Shown here in pieces: positions 16,846 through 23,777 of a DNA stretch of 34,574 bases. The stretch is from GCA-003244245 sp036266995 (GTDB lineage Bacteria > Actinomycetota > Actinomycetes > Mycobacteriales > Pseudonocardiaceae). The position numbers and the translations under genes were made by a program. The notes under the pieces were generated by a model. That model saw only the letters and a list, made by a program, of their open reading frames with translations, did no database searches and had not been told where the DNA came from. Position 1 is the stretch's first letter. Each line of letters opens with the position of its first letter. The stretch is from positions 1 through 34,574 of the forward strand of contig DATAWX010000112.1 of assembly GCA_036266995.1 (NCBI GenBank), given 5' to 3'.

Positions 16846-17298
16846 TCAGCGCGTCCGCTTGCCGGCGCGCAGCGCCTCGACCGCTCTGGCGACCCGGGCG
16901 TTGCGAGTTTCGGTTTTCTTGGCCTCCTCGATCCAGCGCACCCACTCCTTGCGGTGGGTGTAGGCGAGGATGTCAAAGAACCGTCGCGCTTCGTCGTCGT
17001 GCGCAAGCGCGTCCGCGAGATCGGCTGGCGCGATGACCTCCCGTGGCGCGGTGTCCAGCGCGATGTCGACGTCGACTTCGTCGCCCGCGGCGACTCCGGC
17101 GGCGGCGCGATTCTCCGCGCTGAGCGGGACGAGGAACCGACCACCCATCCATGCGACGGTTGTTCGGTACGTGTGGTCGCCGACCCTGATCTGCACTGGC
17201 GGCCTGTTCCCTGAGGCGAGCGCCGCGACGACGGCCTCGGGAACCGGTAGACCGGTCGCTGTCTTCCCACCTAGTTCGACGGTCGTGCGAAACCTCAT
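16846..17298 (-). CDS. DUF1905 / YdeI-OmdA-type protein
   Basis: The 150-residue product has an N-terminal DUF1905 beta-barrel ('FRTTVELGGKTATGLPVPE', 'TYRTTVAWMGGRFLVPLSAE', 'GVAAGDEVDVDIALDTAPRE') and a C-terminal helical YdeI/OmdA-like tail ('FDILAYTHRKEWVRWIEEAK' then 'TRNARVARAVEALRAGKRTR'). The latter part is found in proteins annotated as bacteriocin-protection factors, though the molecular function is unknown. ATG at 17298 gives the family-typical beginning. It is divergent from the GMC oxidoreductase gene with 74 bp between. Family confident, role open. Confidence 0.88.
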   Translation of the reverse strand: MRFRTTVELGGKTATGLPVPEAVVAALASGNRPPVQIRVGDHTYRTTVAWMGGRFLVPLSAENRAAAGVAAGDEVDVDIALDTAPREVIAPADLADALAHDDEARRFFDILAYTHRKEWVRWIEEAKKTETRNARVARAVEALRAGKRTR

Positions 17299-17372
17299 GT
17301 CGGCGAGTATGTCGGGAACTATGTCCGGGACGCGAGCATGCATCCACCGGTGAGCCCGGCGAGGATCGAGGC

Positions 17373-18935
17373 ATGAACGGCATCGAAGAGTACGACTACG
17401 TCGTCGTCGGCGGTGGTTCGGCGGGGTGCGTGCTGGCGGCCCGGTTGTCGGAGGACCCGTCGGTGACGGTGTGCCTGCTCGAGGCCGGCCCGTCCGACGT
17501 CGACGATCCGAAGATTTCGCGACTGGAACAGTGGCCGCAGCTACTCGGTTCCGGCTACGACTGGGACTATCCGATCGAGCCGCAGACCAGCGGCAATAGC
17601 TTTTTGCGGCATTCTCGAGCCAAGGTGCTCGGGGGCTGCTCGTCGCACAATTCCTGCATCGCATTCTGGACCCCCCGCGAGGACCTCGACGGCTGGGCGG
17701 CGACGGGCTGTACAGGCTGGAGCGCCGACGAGTGTTGGCCGCTCATCGCGCGGTTGGAGAACAACGATGGCCCCGGTGACCACCACGGCCGCAGCGGCCC
17801 GGTGACGCTGCGGCAGATCGCACCGCACGACCCGTGCGGCGTCGCGGTGCTGGCCGCCTCCGCCGCGGTCGGCCTGCATACCGTGCGCTTCAACGAGGGC
17901 GCCACGGTCACCGAGGGAGCCGGCTTCTTCCAGATCAACGCCGACGAGGACAACACCCGCATGTCGTCCTCACGCGGGTACCTGCACCCGATCATGGGTC
18001 GGCGACGGAACCTGGCCGTGCGCACCGGCGCCTGGGTCAAGCAGGTGTTCTTCGACGCCCACAAGCGGGCGACCGGAGTGGAGTACCTGGAATCCGGCCA
18101 GTACGGCACTGCGCACGCCCGGCGGGAGGTGATCCTGTCCGCCGGGGCGATCGAGACGCCCAAGCTGCTCATGCTGTCCGGCCTCGGCCCGGCCGAGCAC
18201 CTGCGCGACGTCGGCATCGACGTGCTGGTCGACATCCCCGGCGTCGGATCCAACCTCGACGACCACGTCGAGGGGCTGGTGATGTGGGAGGCCTCGAGAC
18301 CGATGGTCACCCGCTCCACGCAGTGGTGGGAGATCGGCCTGTTCACCCGGACCGAACCAGGCCTTGATCGTCCGGACCTGATGATGCACTACGGCTCGGT
18401 GCCCTTCGACATGAACACACTGCGCTGGGGGTATCCGACCACCGCCAACGGCTTCTGCCTGACCCCGAACGTCACCCGCGGCCGGTCCCGGGGGACGGTT
18501 CGGCTCCGGTCACGGGACTTCCGGGACCGGCCGAAGGTGGACCCCCGCTACTTCACCGATCCCGACGGCCACGACCTCGCCGTGATGCTCGCCGGGATCA
18601 CCCTCGCCCGCCGGATCGCCGCCCAGCCGGCGCTGCAGGGCTGGATCGAACGCGAACTGGCACCTGGCCCGGACGCCGTCACCAACGATGAGGTCATGGA
18701 TTACATCCGTAAGACGCACAACACCGTCTACCACCCCGCGGGCACGGCCAGGATGGGTGCTGGCGACGATCCGGCGGCCGTGCTTGACGCGCGGCTGCAG
18801 GTCAAGGGGGTAACCGGACTGCGCGTCGCCGACGCCTCCATCATGCCCTTCCTGCCGGCCGTCAACCCGAACATCACCATCATGATGATCGGGGAGAAGG
18901 CCAGCGACATGATCGCGCAGGACGCGGGTCAGTGA
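17373..18935 (+). CDS. GMC family FAD-dependent oxidoreductase
   Basis: The 520-residue protein is a glucose-methanol-choline oxidoreductase. It has the N-terminal dinucleotide fold 'YVVVGGGSAGCVLAARLSE', the FAD-anchoring 'AKVLGGCSSHNSCIAFW' near residue 85, 'REVILSAGAIETPKLLMLSG' near 250 (second GMC signature), and the catalytic 'YHPAGTARMG' with the His base near residue 456 and 'PAVNPNITIMMIGEKASDMI' at the end. These enzymes oxidise alcohols (choline, glucose, alkanols) using FAD. The choline-dehydrogenase-like group is most similar by eye but the substrate is not readable. No betaine aldehyde dehydrogenase lies near. It converges on the exonuclease gene, overlapping it by 7 bp. Confidence 0.93.
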   Translation: MNGIEEYDYVVVGGGSAGCVLAARLSEDPSVTVCLLEAGPSDVDDPKISRLEQWPQLLGSGYDWDYPIEPQTSGNSFLRHSRAKVLGGCSSHNSCIAFWTPREDLDGWAATGCTGWSADECWPLIARLENNDGPGDHHGRSGPVTLRQIAPHDPCGVAVLAASAAVGLHTVRFNEGATVTEGAGFFQINADEDNTRMSSSRGYLHPIMGRRRNLAVRTGAWVKQVFFDAHKRATGVEYLESGQYGTAHARREVILSAGAIETPKLLMLSGLGPAEHLRDVGIDVLVDIPGVGSNLDDHVEGLVMWEASRPMVTRSTQWWEIGLFTRTEPGLDRPDLMMHYGSVPFDMNTLRWGYPTTANGFCLTPNVTRGRSRGTVRLRSRDFRDRPKVDPRYFTDPDGHDLAVMLAGITLARRIAAQPALQGWIERELAPGPDAVTNDEVMDYIRKTHNTVYHPAGTARMGAGDDPAAVLDARLQVKGVTGLRVADASIMPFLPAVNPNITIMMIGEKASDMIAQDAGQ

Positions 18936-19879
18936 CGACGCTGAAGGGCCGTGACAAGGCGGTCCACCGCGGCACCCAGGCCCCACCTGTGCTGCAGCGC
19001 GGCGAGCGCGGCCGGGTCTGCGGGCTCTGCAGGCAGCGTGTCGTCGCGATCCTGGTGCACCGGGGCGTCGATAGCCACCCGCACGACGCTGGGCGCCAGC
19101 TCCAGATAGCCGCGAGCGGCGCCCAGCTTGGCCCGCATCCCCCCGGCGAGCGCCGCTTGCGGATCATCCAGTGCCGCGAGCAGGCCTTCAATCGAGCCGA
19201 ACCGGCTGATCAGCGTGGCGGCGCTCTTCTCGCCGATCCCGGGCACTCCGGGCAGCCCGTCGGACGGGTCGCCGCGTAGCGCGGCCAGATCCGCGTAGCC
19301 GGGCCCGGCACCGGTTTCCGGCAGCCCGTAGCGGCTGGCGAGTTCGGCGGGGCCGATCACCTCCGCTTTGGCCAGCCCCCGTCCGACGTAGATCACCCGT
19401 ACCTTCGTCGGCTCGGCGCGCACGACCTGGAACAGGTCCCTATCACCGCTGACGACCTCAACCGGGTCGCGGCGCTCGGCCGCGGCCAGCGCGCCGATCA
19501 CGTCATCTGCCTCGTACCCCTCCGCGCCCGCAGTGGCCAGGCCGGCGGCGGCCAGTACTTCGAGGATCAGCGGGACCTGCGGGCTCAGAGTGTCGGGCAT
19601 TACCTCGACATCGGGAGCGCCGGGCCCGGTCTGCTCGGCGACGCGGTGCGCCTTGTAGGAGGGGATCGCGTCGACCCGGAAGGCTGGTCGCCAGTCCAGG
19701 TCCAGGCAGGCGACCAGCCGGGACGGCCGACGCTGCTCGATCAGACGGGCGAGCATGTCGGTGAAGCCGCGCACCGCGTTCACCGGGGTGCCGTCCGGAG
19801 CAGTGATCGACTCCGGCACTCCGTAGTAGGCCCGGAAGTACAGGCTCGCGGCATCGATCAGCAGTAGGGGCGCGTCCAT
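18929..19879 (-). CDS. 5'-3' exonuclease (Pol I N-terminal domain type)
   Basis: The 316-residue protein matches the stand-alone 5'-3' exonuclease/flap nuclease family: 'LLLIDAASLYFRAYYG' with the first metal-binding Asp, 'VACLDLDWRPAFRVDAIPSYKAHR', 'AEGYEADDVIGALA' and 'VVSGDRDLFQVV' with the acidic cluster, then the helix-hairpin-helix 'GDPSDGLPGVPGIGEKSAATL'. It resembles M. tuberculosis Rv2090, whose neighbours are pepE and helY. It degrades 5' flaps or RNA primers in replication and repair. The start ATG at 19879 is 50 bp from the divergent pepE start. Family assignment is secure; redundancy with PolA is expected. Confidence 0.93.
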   Translation of the reverse strand: MDAPLLLIDAASLYFRAYYGVPESITAPDGTPVNAVRGFTDMLARLIEQRRPSRLVACLDLDWRPAFRVDAIPSYKAHRVAEQTGPGAPDVEVMPDTLSPQVPLILEVLAAAGLATAGAEGYEADDVIGALAAAERRDPVEVVSGDRDLFQVVRAEPTKVRVIYVGRGLAKAEVIGPAELASRYGLPETGAGPGYADLAALRGDPSDGLPGVPGIGEKSAATLISRFGSIEGLLAALDDPQAALAGGMRAKLGAARGYLELAPSVVRVAIDAPVHQDRDDTLPAEPADPAALAALQHRWGLGAAVDRLVTALQRRH

Positions 19880-19929
19880 GAGGGCAGAGCCTGCCAGCTC
19901 CCGTCACCGGCCGGTCCTAGGCTTGTGGT

Positions 19930-21057
19930 GTGCCCGCCCCACTCGACACCCTCACCGATCGCCTTGCCCGCACCCGTGACGCCACCCGGGTCGCCGGCTT
20001 GGACGCCCTGCTGATCACTCCCAGCCCGGACCTGCGCTATTTGCTGGGGGTCGGCGGCGAGTCCCATGAGCGGCTGACCTGCCTGGTCTTGCCCGCTGAC
20101 GGTGACCCCGTGTTGGTGGTGCCGGCGCTGGAACGGCCGGGGCTAGACGGCACGCCGGCGCTCGAGCTCGGTCTGGAGATCGCCGAATGGGCCGACGAGG
20201 CGGACCCGTACGCCTTGGTCGCCGCTGCGCTGCGCAGGTCCGGGTCGGTCGCCCGCGCCGCGGTGGGGGACACGATGCCCGCCGCGCACGTGCTGGCGCT
20301 GCGCGACGCGCTGCCGGCCTGCCGCCAGGAGCTGGCATCGACGGTGCTGGCGCAGCTAAGGATGCGAAAGGACAGCGCCGAAATCGCTGCGCTGACCGCC
20401 GCGGGCCAGGCCATCGACCGGGTGCACGCCCGGATGGGGGAGTGGCTCCGGGTTGGGCGCACCGAGGCGCAGGTCGGCGCCGATGTGGCCGCCGCGATCG
20501 TCGCGGAGGGGCACACCGCGGCGGCGTTCGTGATCGTCGGTTCCGGTCCGAATGGGGCAAGCCCGCACCACGACGTCTCCAACCGGGTGTTAGAGCCCGG
20601 GGACGTGGTGGTGGTCGACATCGGCGGGCCGACGTCGGAGGGCTACTTCTCCGACTGCACGCGCACCTACAGCCTGGGTGAGCCGGCGGACGCCGACGTC
20701 GCCGCGGGATACTCGGTGCTCCAGGCCGCACAGGACGCCGCGGTGGCGGCTGTCGCGCCGGGTGTGACCGCGGAACAGGTCGACGCCGCCGCCCGGGTCC
20801 CGATCACTGACGCCGGTTTCGGTGCCCGGTTCATCCACCGGACCGGGCACGGCATCGGCCTTGACGTGCATGAACAGCCCTACATCGTAGCCGGAAACCA
20901 CTTGCTGCTCGAAGCCGGGATGGCGTTCAGCGTCGAGCCCGGCATCTACCTTCCCGGCCGATGGGGTGCTCGTATCGAGGACATCGTGGTGGTCAGTGAC
21001 AGCGGCGTGACGCGGCTCAACCACCGCCCACGGGAGCTTGCCGTGTTGCCGGTGTGA
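19930..21057 (+). CDS. pepE: Xaa-Pro aminopeptidase/prolidase-type peptidase (M24)
   Basis: The 375-residue product has an N-terminal creatinase-like domain and a C-terminal pita-bread M24 domain. The dinuclear metal ligands are visible: Asp in 'VVVDIGG', Asp in 'FSDCTRTY', His in 'HRTGHGIGLDVHE', Glu in 'FSVEPGIYL' and Glu in 'ARIEDIVVV'. Such enzymes cleave X-Pro bonds with Mn or Co. The sequence and context resemble M. tuberculosis PepE (Rv2089c), located beside the exonuclease Rv2090. GTG at 19930 matches the expected N-terminus. Peptide substrates are unknown. It ends 7 bp from the convergent trpS stop. Confidence 0.92.
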   Translation: MPAPLDTLTDRLARTRDATRVAGLDALLITPSPDLRYLLGVGGESHERLTCLVLPADGDPVLVVPALERPGLDGTPALELGLEIAEWADEADPYALVAAALRRSGSVARAAVGDTMPAAHVLALRDALPACRQELASTVLAQLRMRKDSAEIAALTAAGQAIDRVHARMGEWLRVGRTEAQVGADVAAAIVAEGHTAAAFVIVGSGPNGASPHHDVSNRVLEPGDVVVVDIGGPTSEGYFSDCTRTYSLGEPADADVAAGYSVLQAAQDAAVAAVAPGVTAEQVDAAARVPITDAGFGARFIHRTGHGIGLDVHEQPYIVAGNHLLLEAGMAFSVEPGIYLPGRWGARIEDIVVVSDSGVTRLNHRPRELAVLPV

Positions 21058-21064
21058 CCACCGA

Positions 21065-22045
21065 TCATGCCGCCAGCAGGCCGATCGCCTCCTTCGCCTG
21101 GCGCACCTTCTCGGTGGCCTGCTCGCGGCCTCGCTTTGCGCCGGCATGGAGCACCGCCCGGACGTAATCCGGATCTCGGGCGAGCTCGACATAGCGTTCC
21201 CGGACCGGCGTCAGGGTGGCCACCACGGCGTCGGCTACCGCCTCCTTCAGTTCGCTGTACCGGTCGAAGCGCTGGGCCAGGCTGTTGGGCTGGTCGCTGG
21301 TGCAGCCGGCCAGGATGGCCAGCAGGTTGGATGTCCCCGGCTTGCGTTGCGGGTCGTAGACCACCTCACTGCCGGTGTCGGTGACTGCCCGCATCACCTT
21401 GCGCCGCAGTACCTCCGGCTTGTCGAGTAACCGCAGCGCGCCTGCTGTCGAGGAGGTCGACTTGCTCATCTTCTCACCGGGCGCAGCGAGGTCCATGATC
21501 CGTGCGGCGACCGGCGGATCGACCGCCCGCGGCACTGTGAACGTGCGCCCGTACCGAGTGTTGAACCGGCACGCTAGATCGCGGGCCAGTTCCACGTGCT
21601 GGCGCTGGTCCTGGCCGACCGGGACCTCGTCGGTGTCGTAGAGCAGGATGTCGGCGGCCATCAGGATCGGGTAGGTCAGCAGTGACATCCGGACCTGCTG
21701 CTGGCGGCGGGACTTCTCCTTGAACTGGATCATGCGCTGCGCCTCGCCGTAGCCCGTGGTGCACTCCAGCAGGTAGTGCAGCTCGGTGTGCTCGGGTACG
21801 TGCGACTGGACCAGGAACAGGCATGCGTCGGGGTCGGCGCCTGCGGCCAGCAGCAAGGTGGCGAACTCCACCGTTCGTCGCCGCACCTCAGTCGGATCAT
21901 GTTCGAGGGTCAGGGCGTGTAGGTCGGAGATGAACACCACCGTGTCGGTACTGGCCTGCTCAGCGATGATCGGCTGCATCGCGCCGACGTAGTTGCCCAG
22001 ATGCAGGTTGCCTGATGGGGTGAATCCAGTGAGTCGTCGTGGCAT
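21065..22045 (-). CDS. trpS: Tryptophan--tRNA ligase
   Basis: The 326-residue class I synthetase shows the HIGH-like 'PSGNLHLGNYVGA' at residues 9-21, Trp-site segments 'FISDLHALT' and 'LLTYPILMAADILLYDTDEV', 'VGQDQRQHVELARDLA', and KMSKS in 'APGEKMSKS'. It charges tRNA-Trp using ATP. ATG at 22045 has AGGGAG 7 bp upstream; a longer frame to 22102 only adds residues from the leader. An attenuator with a short Trp-rich leader peptide precedes it, so expression should rise when charged tRNA-Trp is scarce. Length is at the short end for the family. Confidence 0.96.
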   Translation of the reverse strand: MPRRLTGFTPSGNLHLGNYVGAMQPIIAEQASTDTVVFISDLHALTLEHDPTEVRRRTVEFATLLLAAGADPDACLFLVQSHVPEHTELHYLLECTTGYGEAQRMIQFKEKSRRQQQVRMSLLTYPILMAADILLYDTDEVPVGQDQRQHVELARDLACRFNTRYGRTFTVPRAVDPPVAARIMDLAAPGEKMSKSTSSTAGALRLLDKPEVLRRKVMRAVTDTGSEVVYDPQRKPGTSNLLAILAGCTSDQPNSLAQRFDRYSELKEAVADAVVATLTPVRERYVELARDPDYVRAVLHAGAKRGREQATEKVRQAKEAIGLLAA

Positions 22046-22106
22046 CGGTTGGCTCCCTTGGGTCAGGGGCCGCCCTGGCCGGACACCGAGGCGCAGACAC
22101 ACGAAA

Positions 22107-22129
22107 CGGCCGCCCAGCTCGGGCGGCCG
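22107..22129 (-). terminator. Intrinsic terminator of the trpS leader (attenuator)
   Basis: A perfect 9-bp GC stem (CGGCCGCCC / GGGCGGCCG, 22107-22115 with 22121-22129) with a 5-nt loop is followed on the minus strand by TTTCGTGTGT, a weak U-tract. It lies between the leader peptide and trpS and can be blocked by pairing of its first arm with the upstream GGGCGGC (see the attenuator entry). Confidence 0.75.
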
Positions 22130-22165
22130 CGATGTCTAGGTACGCGAATGAACAGTGCCGCCCCG

Positions 22166-22201
22166 TCAGGGGCGCCACCAACCGAGGTACTTGCCTGTCA
22201 T
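22166..22201 (-). CDS. trpS leader peptide MTGKYLGWWRP
   Basis: An 11-codon ORF on the minus strand begins ATG at 22201 and ends TGA at 22166. It carries adjacent Trp codons (residues 8-9), the hallmark of leader peptides in translation-controlled attenuation. An AGGA sequence sits about 7 bp upstream of the ATG. Its stop lies in the loop of hairpin 1:2, as expected for the release-to-termination arrangement. It ends 120 bp before the trpS start. Confidence 0.85.
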   Translation of the reverse strand: MTGKYLGWWRP

Positions 22202-22425
22202 CCGCACGTCCTGACCGTAGCACCGAACCTGCCGGCACTACACAAGTCCGCGCGAGCTTGGCGCCTTCCTCGTCCCATCACCAGATCGTCGTACCGCAGG
22301 AGGATCCATGATCGGGCACCTGCGCCGATCTCGGGGTGACCCTGACGTCAGCTCCGGGTCCACACCGACGCGATGGCAGTCCATGCGCGGGGAGAGTGGA
22401 AGGTGCCCGTCAGAAGGAGGATTCG

Positions 22426-22614
22426 ATGAGCACGTCACTCACACGCCCGCGAACAGGCAAGCTCATCGCCGGCGTGTGCGCCGGGATCGCCGATCGATAC
22501 GGTTGGGACGCCAACATGGTGCGACTGGCGTTCGTGCTCTCGTGCCTGCTTCCGGGCCCACAGTTCGTGGTCTACCTGGCGCTGTGGGCGCTGATGCCCA
22601 AACGGCCGTACTGA
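22426..22614 (+). CDS. PspC domain protein
   Basis: The 62-residue protein contains the PspC signature 'IAGVCAGIADRYGWDANMVR' and a hydrophobic helix 'LAFVLSCLLPGPQFVVYLAL' ending in 'WALMPKRPY'. AAGGAGG at 22414-22420 with 5-bp spacing fixes ATG at 22426. PspC proteins take part in phage-shock or envelope stress responses in enterobacteria; short stand-alone actinobacterial copies have unclear roles. It converges on hypB with 12 bp between. A second, similar ribosome site lies 118 bp upstream. Confidence 0.9.
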   Translation: MSTSLTRPRTGKLIAGVCAGIADRYGWDANMVRLAFVLSCLLPGPQFVVYLALWALMPKRPY

Positions 22615-22626
22615 GCCGGGTTGCGG

Positions 22627-23370
22627 TTACGGCAGGCGCGCGCGCAGCCAGCCGTACCAACTGTCGATACCGTCGCCGGTGGTAGCCGACAGCTGCAGCA
22701 CCTCCACACCCGGGTTCGCCCGCCTTGCGCCATCCAGGAAGGCGTCGACGTCAAAATCGACGTACGGCAACAGGTCAGTCTTGTTCAGCAGCACCAGGTC
22801 CGCGGCGCGGAACATCTGCGGGTACTTCCGCGGCTTCTCCGCGCCCTCGGTCACCGAGGTGATCACCACTCGGGCCTGCTCGCCCAGATCGAACAACGCT
22901 GGGCACACGAGATTGCCGACGTTCTCGATCAGCACCACCGAGTTGTCCGGCGGGTCCAGCGTCTTTAGTCCACCGGCCAGCATCTGAGCATCGAGATGGC
23001 AGCCAGAACCGGTGTTGATCTGCACTGCGGGCGCGCCGGTGGCCCGAATCCGGTCGGCGTCGAGCACCGTCTCCTGGTCACCCTCGACAACCGACACCCG
23101 CAACTCGGCGCCCAGTTCCCGGATGGTGCGCTCGAGCAGGGTGGTTTTTCCGGCCCCAGGTGAGCTCATCAGGTTCACCGCGAGGATGCCGCGATCCGCC
23201 AACCACTTGCGGTTCAGCTCTGCGAGCCCATCGTTGCGGGCCAGCACCGCCTGCTCGAGCGTGACAGTTCGGGTCTCGGGATGTCCGTGCTCGTGCCCAT
23301 GTTCGTGTCCGTGCTCGTGGTCCTGGCCTTCGAGGATGATGCCGCCGGAGCAACCACACGTCGCGCACAT
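22627..23370 (-). CDS. hypB: Hydrogenase nickel incorporation GTPase HypB
   Basis: The 247-residue protein has the N-terminal 'CATCGCSGG' (high-affinity nickel motif), a histidine-rich repeat ('EHGHEHGHEHGH') for nickel storage, Walker A 'SSPGAGKTTLLE', the switch/metal segment 'GSGCHLDAQML' (CH ligands) and 'NKTDLL' for guanine specificity. HypB delivers Ni to the NiFe active site using GTP, together with HypA. The ATG overlaps the hypA stop by one base (TGATG), so the pair is translationally coupled. Can also serve urease in some organisms. Confidence 0.97.
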   Translation of the reverse strand: MCATCGCSGGIILEGQDHEHGHEHGHEHGHPETRTVTLEQAVLARNDGLAELNRKWLADRGILAVNLMSSPGAGKTTLLERTIRELGAELRVSVVEGDQETVLDADRIRATGAPAVQINTGSGCHLDAQMLAGGLKTLDPPDNSVVLIENVGNLVCPALFDLGEQARVVITSVTEGAEKPRKYPQMFRAADLVLLNKTDLLPYVDFDVDAFLDGARRANPGVEVLQLSATTGDGIDSWYGWLRARLP

Positions 23371-23702
23371 CAGACGAATACCTCAACTTCCCGGATTTTT
23401 AGTTCTTCTCCCGCGAGGAGTTCGCGGTTCGCACTGCCGCACTCGCAGAGCACCAGCAGGTCATTCAGCTCGAACTCCGCGCCGCAGTCCCGGCAGCGGG
23501 CCCTCCCGGTGGGTTGGATGATCTCCAACGACGCCCCCTCGAGCGTGGTGCCCGCAGTCACAAGATCGAAACAGAACCGGACAGAGTCGGCCACCACACC
23601 CGATAGCGTGCCGATCTCCAGGCAGACGCGCTGCACCGGCGCGTCGCCCATCCGGTCACATACCGCCTGGATCACGCTCTGGGTGATCGCCATCTCATGC
23701 AA
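23370..23702 (-). CDS. hypA: Hydrogenase nickel chaperone HypA (TTG start)
   Basis: The 110-residue protein starts at TTG (23702), giving the obligatory M-H-E N-terminus whose His2 binds nickel ('MHEMAITQSV'). GAGGAGG lies 8 bp upstream. The internal ATG three codons on would lose His2, so TTG is the right start. The zinc domain reads 'CRDCGAEFELNDLLVLCECG'; the second half is C-x-C rather than C-x-x-C, which I recall in other actinobacterial HypA. It passes Ni to hydrogenase with HypB. Head of the hypAB operon, divergent from hypF. Confidence 0.93.
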   Translation of the reverse strand: MHEMAITQSVIQAVCDRMGDAPVQRVCLEIGTLSGVVADSVRFCFDLVTAGTTLEGASLEIIQPTGRARCRDCGAEFELNDLLVLCECGSANRELLAGEELKIREVEVFV

Positions 23703-23777
23703 AGAAGCGCCCTCCTCGGATCGGTACCCAGCGCAGCCCCCTGCGGAGATCTTGTCAAGGCGCGAGAGAATGCTCTT

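Larger units (their letters stand above)
22107..22201 (-). promoter_or_regulatory. Ribosome-mediated attenuator upstream of trpS
   Basis: On the minus strand the order is leader peptide, hairpin 1:2 (CGCCCC loop GGGGCG, 22159-22174), then terminator 3:4. Arm 2 contains GGGCGGC (22157-22163), the exact complement of GCCGCCC in terminator arm 3. A ribosome stalled on the tandem Trp codons would mask arm 1, free arm 2 to form antiterminator 2:3, and allow transcription of trpS; fast translation would permit 1:2 and then the terminator. Sequence relations are directly visible; the regulatory effect is inferred from classical trp attenuation. Confidence 0.85.

Noticed and set aside
22202..22290. 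Sigma70-like promoter for the trpS leader (TACGGT on the minus strand)
   Set aside because: The candidate -10 lies so close to the leader ribosome site that the transcript would start inside it, and no good -35 is present.
22308..22685. 125-codon plus-strand ORF with AGGAGG site and ATG at 22308
   Set aside because: It overlaps the PspC gene in another frame and its product is Arg-rich without recognisable motifs. The similar ribosome-site context (AGGAGGATCC-ATG and AAGGAGGATTCG-ATG) may be a duplicated start region, but the second one serves PspC.
23286..23330. Short tandem repeat of GT-rich units as a possible mobile or CRISPR-like repeat
   Set aside because: It encodes the His-Gly-His-Glu nickel-binding repeat of HypB and is explained by that.
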